Notes under the pieces: model-generated
The model's input: only the letters and a program-made list of their open reading frames with translations
Told to the model about the DNA's origin: nothing
The model's database searches: none
Assembly: GCA_963761525.1 (NCBI GenBank)
Contig: CAVXHG010000008.1
Location: 1,612,001-1,676,000, forward strand
Source of the DNA: BOG-931 sp963761525
Lineage (GTDB): Bacteria; Pseudomonadota; Alphaproteobacteria; Rhizobiales; Xanthobacteraceae
Length of the DNA stretch: 64,000 nt
Direction of reading: 5' to 3'
Translations under genes and position numbers: made by a program
Part shown: positions 52,598 to 61,098 of the stretch, piece after piece
How the letters are laid out: each line of letters starts with the position of its first letter
Position numbering within the stretch: the first letter of the stretch is position 1

Positions 52598-52838
52598 CGC
52601 GGTCATCCCTTCCTGGCGCCGCGGGTTCGCCCTCCCGCGTCGAATCTCGCCTTCAGTGTTGCAATATATGTACCGCAAATCACCGCTAAAGCCCATGCCG
52701 TGATTTCATGGCGGAAATGACTGAAATCTCGTCAGAAAAGCGCGCTATCCGAGCGCCGGATTCGAGAATGTCGTCCCCTGCGAAGGGGCCATCGGAGAAC
52801 AATGCCGCTCATGCGGCCAAACGCCCTAACCAACGCCC

Positions 52839-53075
52839 TCAACCTTGGGGAGCGCTGGTTTGCAGGGCGAGCGCGTGGAGCTTGCCGCCCATCTCGGCTT
52901 TAAGCGCCTCATAGACGATCTGATGCTGCTGGACGCGGGATTTGCCGCGGAAAGTCTCGGAGATGACGGTAGCCGCATAATGGTCGCCGTCACCGGCGAG
53001 ATCGCGGATCGTCACGTCGGCATCCGGAATACGCGCCCGGATCAGTCGCTCTATGTCGTTCGCAACCATGGCCAT
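52839..53075 (-). CDS. bolA: BolA family protein
   Basis: The 78 residues cover a BolA domain: ANDIERLIRARIPDADVTIR, GDGDHYAATVISETFRGKSR and VQQHQIVYEALKAEMGG. It binds monothiol glutaredoxin and a shared iron-sulfur cluster. ATG 53075 has GAGGAG with 8-base spacing and is chosen over ATG 53069. It lies directly before grxD. The stress-morphogen role known from E. coli is not implied for this short type. Confidence 0.92.
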   Translation of the reverse strand: MAMVANDIERLIRARIPDADVTIRDLAGDGDHYAATVISETFRGKSRVQQHQIVYEALKAEMGGKLHALALQTSAPQG

Positions 53076-53243
53076 TAGTAGATCTCCTCGCTGGCCTGCG
53101 CATTATCTGCATCTGCACGACGCAATACTGGCTTACCAGAGCACGATTGCACGGCAAGTGTAAGGCAAGAATCGTGCTGCAATCGAGCCTAGACGCAGAC
53201 TATCGAGGCAATGCATTCTCGTGACCCGGCCGGAGGCTTTTTC

Positions 53244-54287
53244 ATGTCCAGATTTTCTCTGCTGGCGAGCTTACTGCTCGCCCTCACCTTCAATTATGCC
53301 ATCATCAGTCACGCTACGGCGCAACAGCCGACACAGGCGCAGCGCGACGCCCTCCGCGCGTCCTGCCGATCGGATTTCATATCGAACTGCGCCGGTGTCC
53401 AACCCGGAGGCAAGGATGCATTCGAATGTTTGCTCCGTAACGAGTCGAAATTATCGAGTGCCTGTCAGGAGGCAGTCCGTGCGGTCGCGACAAAGCCCGC
53501 TGAACCGCCTGCGGCTGAGCCTACCGCAAAATCCGAAACGGCAGCGCCGGCAACTCCTGCGGTCCAATCCGCCTCCAGCGATGATCAGCTCAAATCCGTG
53601 CAGAAGGCATGCACCATCGACGACCTGATGGCGCACTGCTCGTGGTTGCAACCCAGCAATCCCGAAATCCTGCTTTGTCTGAAGGCCAACAGCGGTGATC
53701 TCTCGCCGGGCTGCCGGTCGGTCGTGCAATCCCTGCCCGATAGCACACCTGCCGCGGCAACGCCGTTGGCGCCGGAGCATCGCGCCGTTCAGACAAAAAA
53801 ACCGGCTGAGCCTGTGAAGAAGCCGGCCGAGCCGGAACGCGCCAGCACGGAGTTGGCACCTGCGACGCCGACGTCCCAGCAGAAGAGCGCCATTCGGGCG
53901 GCATGCCGTTCCGATTTCACCTCCCATTGTTCGGGAGTGCAGCCGGGCGGCGCGGCAGCGCTGCAATGTCTGCAAAGCAATGCTGCCCAACTGTCAGCCG
54001 GCTGCCGCAGGACGCTAGCCGCTGTAGGAGGAAGCGGTGCCGCTGCATCGGGCACCGGCGAAGCAACACCGGCAGCCGCCACACCGGCAGCGGCCCCCAT
54101 GGGCCCGATGCCTCAAATATCGCCGCGCGAAGCGCTTGGGATTTTGCGGATTTGCGGCCCCGATACGCGGGCCTTTTGCGCCGGCGTGCCCATGGGCGGC
54201 GGCCGGCTGATCCGCTGCCTGGCCGAAAATGCTTCCAGCGTTTCGCCTTCTTGCCAGGCGGCACTGGCCGCCGCAGCCGGCAGGTGA
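53244..54287 (+). CDS. Exported protein with four cysteine-rich repeats
   Basis: The 347-residue protein has a signal peptide (LLASLLLALTFNYAIISHAT) and four copies of a four-Cys repeat with almost fixed spacing: Cys 41/49/62/74, 123/132/145/157, 221/229/242/254 and 304/312/325/337. The gaps are C-x7(8)-C-x12-C-x11-C each time. CRSDFISNCAGVQPGGKDAF and CRSDFTSHCSGVQPGGAAAL are the closest pair. Pro/Ala-rich linkers separate the repeats. It matches the Cys-rich repeat family (Golgi-apparatus-protein-1-like), whose bacterial role is unknown. The start ATG 53244 follows CGGAGG. Confidence 0.85.
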   Translation: MSRFSLLASLLLALTFNYAIISHATAQQPTQAQRDALRASCRSDFISNCAGVQPGGKDAFECLLRNESKLSSACQEAVRAVATKPAEPPAAEPTAKSETAAPATPAVQSASSDDQLKSVQKACTIDDLMAHCSWLQPSNPEILLCLKANSGDLSPGCRSVVQSLPDSTPAAATPLAPEHRAVQTKKPAEPVKKPAEPERASTELAPATPTSQQKSAIRAACRSDFTSHCSGVQPGGAAALQCLQSNAAQLSAGCRRTLAAVGGSGAAASGTGEATPAAATPAAAPMGPMPQISPREALGILRICGPDTRAFCAGVPMGGGRLIRCLAENASSVSPSCQAALAAAAGR

Positions 54288-54291
54288 CCGC

Positions 54292-56502
54292 TTAGGCCGC
54301 GGTGCCCGCGATAAAGCCTGGCAGCCAAGCCTCGGAGCGCCGCTTCAGCTCTTCGACCGACAGTGGCCGTTCGCCGTCAATCGCGATCACCCCGTCGCCG
54401 GTCGCGCCAAGCCGCATGACCGGCACGCCAGCGGCCTCTGCCTGATGGATGACGGCATCGGCGTTTTTGGTGGTGACGACGTAACGCGCCTGGTCTTCGC
54501 CAAACCAGAACGCGTGACCGGGAATGGTGCCGCGTGACTGCAACACGGCGCCGATGCCCGATGCGATCGCCATTTCGGCAAGCGCGACCAGTAGGCCACC
54601 ATCGGAAATATCGTGTACAGCGGTGGCGAGCCCTTCACTAATCAAGCCACGAACGAAATCGCCGTTGCGTTTCTCCGTCGCGAGATCGACCGGCGGGGGC
54701 GCGCCCTCCTCCCGCCCGCAAATCTCACTCAAGTAAGCCGACTGGCCGAGCCAACCCTCATTCTCGCCGATAAGGAGGATTGCCTCACCTTCGGCTTTGA
54801 ACGCGAGCGTCATTGATTTGGTGAAATCGTCCATGACGCCGACCCCGCCGATGGTTGGCGTCGGCAGGATCGCCCGGCCATTGGTCTCGTTATAGAGCGA
54901 CACGTTGCCGGACACGATCGGGAAATCCAGCGCGCGTGCCGCTTCGCCGATACCGCGTACGCAACCGATGAACTGGCCCATGATCTCAGGCCGTTCTGGA
55001 TTGCCGAAGTTCAGGTTGTCGGTAAGGGCCAGCGGCCGCGCGCCAACAGCGGTGAGATTGCGCCACGCCTCTGCCACGGCCTGCTTGCCGCCTTCAAACG
55101 GATCGGCCTCGCAATAGCGCGGCGTAACATCGGCAGTCAGCGCCAATGCCTTCGGTCCGTCATGGATGCGCACCACCGCCGCGTCACCGCCAGGCCGCTG
55201 CACGGTATTGCCGATGATGACGTGGTCGTACTGCTCCCAGACCCAGCGCCTCGAGCACAAGTTCGGCAGGCCGATCAGCTTTTCCAGCGCTTCGGCGATG
55301 CGAAGCGGCGGCGTGACCGCCGCAGCGTCGATCACAGACCGCTTTGGGGTTTCGACAAATGGCCGGTCATAGAGTGGCGCCTCGTCGCCGAGCTCCTTGA
55401 TCGGCAAGTCGGCCATCACCGTGCCGCCATGCTTGACGACAAAGCGCTTGGTCGGCGTGGTCTCGCCGACCACGGCGAAATCGAGCCCCCACTTGCGGAA
55501 GATCGCCTCGGCTTCCTTTTCCTTCTCCGGCTTGAGCACCATGAGCATACGCTCCTGGCTTTCCGACAGCATCATCTCGTAGGCACTCATGCCGCTCTCG
55601 CGGCACGGCACTTTGTCGAGCTCAAGCGTAACACCGAGATCGCCCTTGGCGCCCATCTCCACGGCCGAACACGTCAGCCCCGCCGCGCCCATGTCCTGAA
55701 TCGCGATCACGCAGCCCTTGGCCATGATTTCAAGGCAGGCTTCGAGCAGGAGCTTTTCCGAAAATGGATCACCGACCTGCACGGTCGGCCGCTTCTCCTC
55801 GGCGTCAGCGCCAAACTCGGCCGATGCCATGCTGGCGCCGTGAATGCCGTCGCGGCCGGTTTTCGAGCCGAGATAGACAATCGGCATGCCGACACCCGAT
55901 GCGGCGGAATAAAAAATCTTGTCGGTATCGGCAAGGCCGACAGCCATTGCGTTAACAAGACAATTGCCGTCGTAGCGGCGATGAAAGCGCACCTCCCCGC
56001 CCACAGTCGGCACGCCGAACGAGTTGCCATAGCCGCCAATGCCGGCGACCACGCCGGAGACCAGCGACCGTGTTTTTGGATTTTTCGGGTCGCCGAACGA
56101 CAGCGCATTCAGGCAGGCGATCGGCCGTGCCCCCATAGTGAACACGTCGCGCAGGATACCGCCGACGCCTGTCGCCGCGCCCTGATAGGGCTCGATGTAG
56201 CTCGGGTGGTTGTGGCTCTCCATTTTGAACACGACCGCCTGCCCGTCGCCGATATCGATGACCCCGGCGTTCTCGCCCGGTCCCTGGATCACCCAGGGCG
56301 CCTTGGTCGGCAGCGTGCGCAGATGGATCTTTGAAGACTTGTACGAGCAGTGCTCGTTCCACATCGCCGAGAAAATACCCAGTTCAGTGAAGGTCGGCTT
56401 GCGCCCGATCAGCTTCTCGAGACGCGCGTATTCGTCCGGCTTGAGGCCGTGCTCGGCGATCAGTTCAGGCGTGATGGCGGGTTCGTTAGAGGTCACCAGC
56501 AT
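54292..56502 (-). CDS. purL: Phosphoribosylformylglycinamidine synthase subunit PurL
   Basis: The 736-residue protein is the small-type PurL, the synthase subunit that makes FGAM from FGAR with ammonia from PurQ and needs PurS. Signatures are TFTELGIFSAMWNEHCSYKS, VVFKMESHNHPSYIEPYQGA, GGVGVMDD and SGNVSLYNE. Length and motifs are normal. It lies 61 bases after purQ on the same strand, in the order purC, AMDase-like gene, purS, purQ, purL. Confidence 0.97.
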   Translation of the reverse strand: MLVTSNEPAITPELIAEHGLKPDEYARLEKLIGRKPTFTELGIFSAMWNEHCSYKSSKIHLRTLPTKAPWVIQGPGENAGVIDIGDGQAVVFKMESHNHPSYIEPYQGAATGVGGILRDVFTMGARPIACLNALSFGDPKNPKTRSLVSGVVAGIGGYGNSFGVPTVGGEVRFHRRYDGNCLVNAMAVGLADTDKIFYSAASGVGMPIVYLGSKTGRDGIHGASMASAEFGADAEEKRPTVQVGDPFSEKLLLEACLEIMAKGCVIAIQDMGAAGLTCSAVEMGAKGDLGVTLELDKVPCRESGMSAYEMMLSESQERMLMVLKPEKEKEAEAIFRKWGLDFAVVGETTPTKRFVVKHGGTVMADLPIKELGDEAPLYDRPFVETPKRSVIDAAAVTPPLRIAEALEKLIGLPNLCSRRWVWEQYDHVIIGNTVQRPGGDAAVVRIHDGPKALALTADVTPRYCEADPFEGGKQAVAEAWRNLTAVGARPLALTDNLNFGNPERPEIMGQFIGCVRGIGEAARALDFPIVSGNVSLYNETNGRAILPTPTIGGVGVMDDFTKSMTLAFKAEGEAILLIGENEGWLGQSAYLSEICGREEGAPPPVDLATEKRNGDFVRGLISEGLATAVHDISDGGLLVALAEMAIASGIGAVLQSRGTIPGHAFWFGEDQARYVVTTKNADAVIHQAEAAGVPVMRLGATGDGVIAIDGERPLSVEELKRRSEAWLPGFIAGTAA

Positions 56503-56563
56503 TATGTAGTCCGCTCAAACCCCAATTTCACCCAAGCGCGCTGCCCAATATCGGGAGATAAAG

Positions 56564-57265
56564 TCACGCCGCCACTTTGAAATGATCCACCAAGCCTGCG
56601 AAAAGGCCGCGGCCGTCGGTACGGCCCATCGCCGCTTCGACGTGATTTTCCGGATGCGGCATCATGCCGAGCACGTTGCCGCCCTCGTTGATGATGCCGG
56701 CGATCCCGTTCATGGCACCGTTGTGATTCCAGTTGGGGTCGATGATGCCGTCCGGCGACGAGTAGCGGAACAGCACCCGGCCCTCGCCTTCCAGCCGCGC
56801 GATGGTCGGGCCGTCGGCAATGTAATTGCCCTCGCCGTGCGCCACCGGAACGCGGATCACCTGGCCTGCATTGTAGCCGCGGGTGAACGGCGTATCGGAA
56901 CGCTCAACCCGCAGATAGACATCGCGGCAGATGAAACGAAGCTGGGTGTTGCGCATCAGCAAACCCGGAAGCAGGCCCGCTTCACAGGCGATCTGAAAGC
57001 CGTTGCAGACCGCGAGCACCAATCCACCCTTCTGCGCGAAGGCCCGCACCGCATCCATAATCGGCGCACGGGCTGCAATTGCGCCGCAGCGCAGATAGTC
57101 ACCGTAAGAAAAGCCGCCAGGAATAACGACAAGATCGGTCCCGGCTGGCAGCTCGGTGTCGGCGTGCCACAGCATCGCCGGATCGCGGCCGGAAACAAGT
57201 TTCAGCGCGCGCGCCATATCGCGCTCGCGATTGATGCCGGGAAACACGATGACGGCGGATTTCAT
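56564..57265 (-). CDS. purQ: Phosphoribosylformylglycinamidine synthase subunit PurQ
   Basis: The 233-residue class I glutamine amidotransferase releases ammonia for PurL. The nucleophile is Cys87 in LVLAVCNGFQIACEAGLLPG, and the His-Glu pair lies in MMPHPENHVEAAMG. VFPGINRERDMARAL opens it. It overlaps purS by 4 bases (57262-57265), so translation is coupled. Confidence 0.97.
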   Translation of the reverse strand: MKSAVIVFPGINRERDMARALKLVSGRDPAMLWHADTELPAGTDLVVIPGGFSYGDYLRCGAIAARAPIMDAVRAFAQKGGLVLAVCNGFQIACEAGLLPGLLMRNTQLRFICRDVYLRVERSDTPFTRGYNAGQVIRVPVAHGEGNYIADGPTIARLEGEGRVLFRYSSPDGIIDPNWNHNGAMNGIAGIINEGGNVLGMMPHPENHVEAAMGRTDGRGLFAGLVDHFKVAA

Positions 57266-57504
57266 CCCGTCAGCTCAATTCGATAATTCTCGATCACGGT
57301 ATTAGCGAGCAGCTTCTCGGCCGCGCTCTTGAGCGCCGCTTCCGCGCCGGCGCGGTCGGCACCTTCGATCTCGATATCGAAGACTTTGCCCTGGCGGACA
57401 CTGGCGACACCGCTCACGCCAAGCGACCGCAAGGCGCCTTCGATGGCTTTGCCTTGTGGATCAAGGATTCCGGACTTCAAAGTGACGGTGACGCGGGCTT
57501 TCAT
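57262..57504 (-). CDS. purS: Phosphoribosylformylglycinamidine synthase subunit PurS
   Basis: The 80-residue PurS bridges PurL and PurQ. It starts at ATG 57504 with KARVTVTLKSGILDPQGKAI, then LGVSGVASVRQGKVFDIEIE. An ATG two codons upstream is possible but unlikely. It overlaps purQ by 4 bases. Downstream of purC one would expect it directly, but the AMDase-like gene lies between (48 bases upstream of purS). Confidence 0.95.
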   Translation of the reverse strand: MKARVTVTLKSGILDPQGKAIEGALRSLGVSGVASVRQGKVFDIEIEGADRAGAEAALKSAAEKLLANTVIENYRIELTG

Positions 57505-57552
57505 ACCCATTGAATATGGATGAATCAGCGCATCCGCAACGGCAGGAGTTGG

Positions 57553-58299
57553 CTAATGCACTGGCTCTTTGGCCTGCTCCAGAAGCTGGCCATAGCCCAA
57601 AACCCGGCCGCTTTCGCCGACCAGCCGCATCGCCGCCCAGAACGCCGCCGTGGCGGATGACACCACGGGAAGCCCGAGGCGGTCCTCCAGCGGCTTGGCG
57701 ACCTCAAGCGTGCGCAGACCGCCGCAGGAGATCAGAATGCCATCCGCGCCCTTGGTATGGGCATCCTTGGCATGGGCAACTGCGGTACTGCTGAGCTCGA
57801 TAATGTCGCCTTCGCTCTTGTGTTTCGGACCGCCGAAATCGAGCAGTTCGAAGCACTCAAGCGACAGCGTATCGATACCGGCCGCCGCCAAAAGCTCTTT
57901 CAGCTTGTTGTTCACCACCTCGGTATAAGCGGTGGCCACAGCGACACGATTGGCGCCGACTTCGCGCAAGCCATCGATGATCGATTGGCTCATCGTGCTC
58001 ACGGGCAGTCCGGTCCGGCGGCGTAATTCCGCCAGCAGCCGGTCGTGCTCTGCCGGCCCGCGGAAGAAGGTCAGCGACGTACCGATCACCATGATGGCGT
58101 CGACGTTTTGCTTGGCGAGATAATCGGCGGCGGGAATGATGCCGTCCCAGGCCGGCTGATAACCTTCCGGTGTCAGATTACGCACGCCGACACCGCGCGG
58201 AATAAACTTCACGCCCGGATACATCAGCGGGCCTTCGAACGGCACCTTGTCCTCGGCGAATGGAACGACAAGGCCTATCGTGATGTCTTTACGCGCCAT
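57553..58299 (-). CDS. Arylmalonate-decarboxylase-like protein (Asp/Glu racemase fold)
   Basis: This 248-residue enzyme belongs to the Asp/Glu racemase superfamily. It matches arylmalonate decarboxylase better than true racemases: GTSLTFFRGPAEHDRLLAEL has Gly73 where racemases have the first catalytic Cys, and GILISCGGLRTLEVAKPLED has the second Cys (Cys192). VAVATAYTEVVNNKLKELLA and GLPVVSSATAAFWAAMRLVG are also shared as I remember the Bordetella enzyme. Maleate isomerase is the main alternative, but it usually has both Cys. The substrate is unknown. It is placed between purC and purS, which is unusual. The start has GAGGAAA upstream. Confidence 0.8.
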   Translation of the reverse strand: MARKDITIGLVVPFAEDKVPFEGPLMYPGVKFIPRGVGVRNLTPEGYQPAWDGIIPAADYLAKQNVDAIMVIGTSLTFFRGPAEHDRLLAELRRRTGLPVSTMSQSIIDGLREVGANRVAVATAYTEVVNNKLKELLAAAGIDTLSLECFELLDFGGPKHKSEGDIIELSSTAVAHAKDAHTKGADGILISCGGLRTLEVAKPLEDRLGLPVVSSATAAFWAAMRLVGESGRVLGYGQLLEQAKEPVH

Positions 58300-58318
58300 G
58301 TTTTCCTCGCGCGCCGTA

Positions 58319-59086
58319 TCAGCCTTTGACGAGAACCGGCCCGGTGCCCTGCGGCCGCTCGCCCTCGTTCATAATGCCAAGGCGCTTTGCCACTTCGGTA
58401 TAGGCTTCGAGCAAGCCGCCAAGATCGCGGCGGAAGCGGTCCTTGTCGAGCTTCTCGTTCGACTTGATATCCCAAAGCCGGCAGGAGTCCGGGGAAATCT
58501 CGTCGGCGACAACGATCCGCATCAGATCGTTTTCCCAAAGCCGGCCAGTTTCCATCTTGAAATCGACCAGACGGATGCCGACGCCGAGGAACAGGCCGGA
58601 CAGAAAGTCGTTGACGCGGATCGCAAGCGACATGATGTCGTCGATCTCTTGCGGCGTCGCCCAGCCGAAAGCGGTGATGTGCTCTTCGGAGACCATCGGA
58701 TCGTTGAGCTGATCGTTCTTGTAATAGAACTCGATGATCGAGCGCGGCAGTTGCGTGCCCTCCTCGATGCCGAGCCGTTGCGACAGCGAGCCTGCGGCGA
58801 CATTGCGCACACAGACTTCGAGCGGGATGATCTCAACCTCGCGGATCAACTGCTCGCGCATGTTGAGGCGGCGGATGAAGTGGGTTGGAACTCCGATATC
58901 GTTTAAGTGCTGGAACACGTACTCGGAGATTCGATTGTTCAGTACGCCCTTACCTTCGATCACCTGATGCTTCTTGGCATTGAAGGCGGTCGCATCATCC
59001 TTGAAATGCTGGATCAGTGTTCCAGGCTCCGGTCCTTCATAGAGGATCTTCGCCTTGCCTTCGTAGATACGGCGACGGCGGCTCAT
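58319..59086 (-). CDS. purC: Phosphoribosylaminoimidazole-succinocarboxamide synthase
   Basis: The 255-residue SAICAR synthetase joins aspartate to CAIR with ATP. It starts at ATG 59086 with MSRRRRIYEGKAKILYEGPE, the usual alphaproteobacterial N-terminus; the frame stays open to 59275 but the extra part is not family-like. Signatures are KKHQVIEGKGVLNNRISEYV, IIPLEVCVRNVAAGSLSQRL and DFKMETGRLW. It heads the minus-strand pur run, 19 bases before the AMDase-like gene. Confidence 0.95.
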   Translation of the reverse strand: MSRRRRIYEGKAKILYEGPEPGTLIQHFKDDATAFNAKKHQVIEGKGVLNNRISEYVFQHLNDIGVPTHFIRRLNMREQLIREVEIIPLEVCVRNVAAGSLSQRLGIEEGTQLPRSIIEFYYKNDQLNDPMVSEEHITAFGWATPQEIDDIMSLAIRVNDFLSGLFLGVGIRLVDFKMETGRLWENDLMRIVVADEISPDSCRLWDIKSNEKLDKDRFRRDLGGLLEAYTEVAKRLGIMNEGERPQGTGPVLVKG

Positions 59087-59367
59087 GGGAGTGTACCGTG
59101 GCTTTGAGAAATCCATGGAAATGCCGTGGCTCCAAATTGCTGTGGCGAGATCCGCGGCGGCGGAAACGGGCGGCACGACTCGAACGCAACGACCCATCCG
59201 CGACACAAAAGCTATCCGAAGGTGGCGCGGAGTACAATCGACATAGACCCGCGCGGCGGTGTCCGCAACGCTCAAGTTTTCACTGTCCCGTGTTGCCTTG
59301 ACGCGCTACCCCCGGTATGCAAGGCCGAAGCTGATTTGCGCTGTTCCACGCAACATCGGGCCAACAC

Positions 59368-59691
59368 ATGACAACATTCGATAAACGTGAAGAAGCATTC
59401 GAGCAACGATTTGCTCACGACGAAGAATTGAGATTCAAGGCGACCGCGCGCCGCAATAAGCTGCTCGGCTTATGGGCGGCGGAAAAGCTTGGGCTAACCG
59501 GCGCCGAAGCCGACAGCTACGCGCTCGCTGTCGTCATGTCGGACTTCGAGGAGCCGGGCGACCATGATGTCGCGCGCAAGATCCGCAAAGACTTCGACGC
59601 CAAGGGCGTCGATCAATCCGATCACCAGATCGCGCGACACATGAATGAATTCATGGCGAAAGCGATTACCGACATCCAAGCAGGCAAATAA
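59368..59691 (+). CDS. ATP synthase zeta inhibitor subunit (DUF1476)
   Basis: The 107-residue protein is a DUF1476 member. In Paracoccus and related alphaproteobacteria this protein is the zeta subunit, which blocks the F1 ATPase from running backwards. The N-terminus MTTFDKREEAFEQRFAHDEE is the inhibitory helix, and ARRNKLLGLWAAEKLGLTGA and HDVARKIRKDFDAKG follow. It is divergent from purC, a common alphaproteobacterial arrangement. No atp genes are nearby. Confidence 0.93.
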   Translation: MTTFDKREEAFEQRFAHDEELRFKATARRNKLLGLWAAEKLGLTGAEADSYALAVVMSDFEEPGDHDVARKIRKDFDAKGVDQSDHQIARHMNEFMAKAITDIQAGK

Positions 59692-59694
59692 GTC

Positions 59695-60474
59695 ATGGCT
59701 ATACCGGGATTTACATTGGCGAAGCGGTTGCACGCCGGCGAGACGGTCTACTCGGGCTGGTGCGGCCTGCCTTACCCGCTCGTTGCCGAAACAATCGCAC
59801 GCGAGGGAGGATTTTCGGCGGTGGCGATCGAAAGCCAGCACGGCCTTTGGGACGTCGCCGGCATCCTCGCCGGCATCTCGGCAGTGCGGCTTGGCGGCGT
59901 AGCGCCCATCGTGCGCGTGCCGCTTAACGATTTTGCGATGGTGAGCCGCGCACTCGATTTCGGCGCCGAGGGCATTATCATGCCGATGATCAACACTGCC
60001 GCGGACGCCAAGGCATTTGCCAATGCGGCAAAATTTCCGCCGCTGGGTGAGCGGAGCTGGGGCCCGCACCGGGCGATGACGCTGGGCGGCGTATCCGATA
60101 TGAGCGTCTTCCTGCGCGAAGCGAATGATCACGTCGTCACGTTCGCGATGATCGAAACCCGCACGGCGCTACAGAACTTCGAAGCAATCATCAATACACC
60201 CGGCATCGACGGCTTCTTCCTAGGCCCGTCCGATCTGTCGATTGCGCTTTCGGACGGCAAGACCTTGGATCCAGGGGCGAAGGAGGTCGATGCCGCCCTC
60301 GACACCATGATTGCCGGCGCTCAGAAGGCAAAGAAAATTCCCGGTGCCTTCTGTCCCACGGCCGAACGCGCCGTTGCACTCGCCAAGCGCGGGGTGAAAT
60401 TTCTCACCGTATCGAGTGACCAGACGATGCTACGAGCCGGCATCGCGGCATCGGTCAAAGCGCTTAAGGGCTGA
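59695..60474 (+). CDS. HpcH/HpaI family aldolase
   Basis: The 259-residue class II (metal) aldolase of the HpcH/HpaI/citrate-lyase beta family cleaves 2-keto-hydroxy acids. Key parts are GGFSAVAIESQHGLWD, IVRVPLNDFAMVSRALDFGA, EGIIMPMINTAADAKAFANA, MIETRTALQNFEAI and GFFLGPSDLSIALSD, with the Glu and Asp metal ligands. It begins 3 bases after the zeta subunit stop. It could take part in aromatic-acid breakdown with HpaBC, but it is 25 kb from those genes. The substrate is not known. Confidence 0.9.
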   Translation: MAIPGFTLAKRLHAGETVYSGWCGLPYPLVAETIAREGGFSAVAIESQHGLWDVAGILAGISAVRLGGVAPIVRVPLNDFAMVSRALDFGAEGIIMPMINTAADAKAFANAAKFPPLGERSWGPHRAMTLGGVSDMSVFLREANDHVVTFAMIETRTALQNFEAIINTPGIDGFFLGPSDLSIALSDGKTLDPGAKEVDAALDTMIAGAQKAKKIPGAFCPTAERAVALAKRGVKFLTVSSDQTMLRAGIAASVKALKG

Positions 60475-60490
60475 TCGAGGCTTAGCCGGA

Positions 60491-61042
60491 TCAGGCTTTG
60501 CCGGGCAGCATCCGCACCAAAGTGCGGTCGCGAAACGCGTAGTGGTGCACCAGCGCCGCGACGGCGTGAACGCCCGCGAGAATAAGAAGCGCATCGGCGC
60601 AATATTCGTGAAAGTGCAGAATCGTGCGTGCAGTGGCGCGATCGGCTACCCAGGGCGACGCGAATTGTCCAAATCCGAAAAGCGGCAGCGGATTGCCGCG
60701 CTTCAGTTGCACGATCACACCAAGGACCGGCACGGCCAGCAGCAGTACGTACATCGTGTAGTGACTGAGCGTCGCGCCGATCTCCAGCAGCCTGCCATAG
60801 CGTGTCCTTTCCGCCGGAGGCGGCGGATTGGCGTAGCGCCAGATCAAGCGGGCGATCACCAGCACGAAGACGCATTGCCCAAGCGTCATATGGGTGAGCA
60901 AGCCGAACGCGCGTGGTGGCCCCTTCGGAATATCATCCAGAAACGTGCCGAGCAGCCAGCCGGCAATCACAAACAGTGCCGTGAGCCAATGGATGAGTTG
61001 CGGCAGCACACCGTAACGCGATGGGGAATTGGCAATTTGCAT
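60491..61042 (-). CDS. Cytochrome b561 family protein
   Basis: The 183-residue protein has four membrane helices and heme-ligating histidines: PQLIHWLTALFVIAGWLLGT with the first His, FGLLTHMTLGQCVFVLVIAR, LSHYTMYVLLLAVPVLGVIV and FHEYCADALLILAGVHAVAA then LVHHYAFRD. It probably carries electrons within the cytoplasmic membrane. The family call is good; the partner is unknown. It is convergent with the HpcH/HpaI aldolase gene. Confidence 0.9.
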   Translation of the reverse strand: MQIANSPSRYGVLPQLIHWLTALFVIAGWLLGTFLDDIPKGPPRAFGLLTHMTLGQCVFVLVIARLIWRYANPPPPAERTRYGRLLEIGATLSHYTMYVLLLAVPVLGVIVQLKRGNPLPLFGFGQFASPWVADRATARTILHFHEYCADALLILAGVHAVAALVHHYAFRDRTLVRMLPGKA

Positions 61043-61098
61043 GAGCTCATTCTCGTTGCGCGACGAACGCAGCAGATTTGAACTGGAATAAAGAGACG

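Noticed and set aside
57553..58299. Calling this gene a glutamate or aspartate racemase
   Set aside because: The first catalytic Cys position is Gly73; only the second Cys is present, as in arylmalonate decarboxylases.
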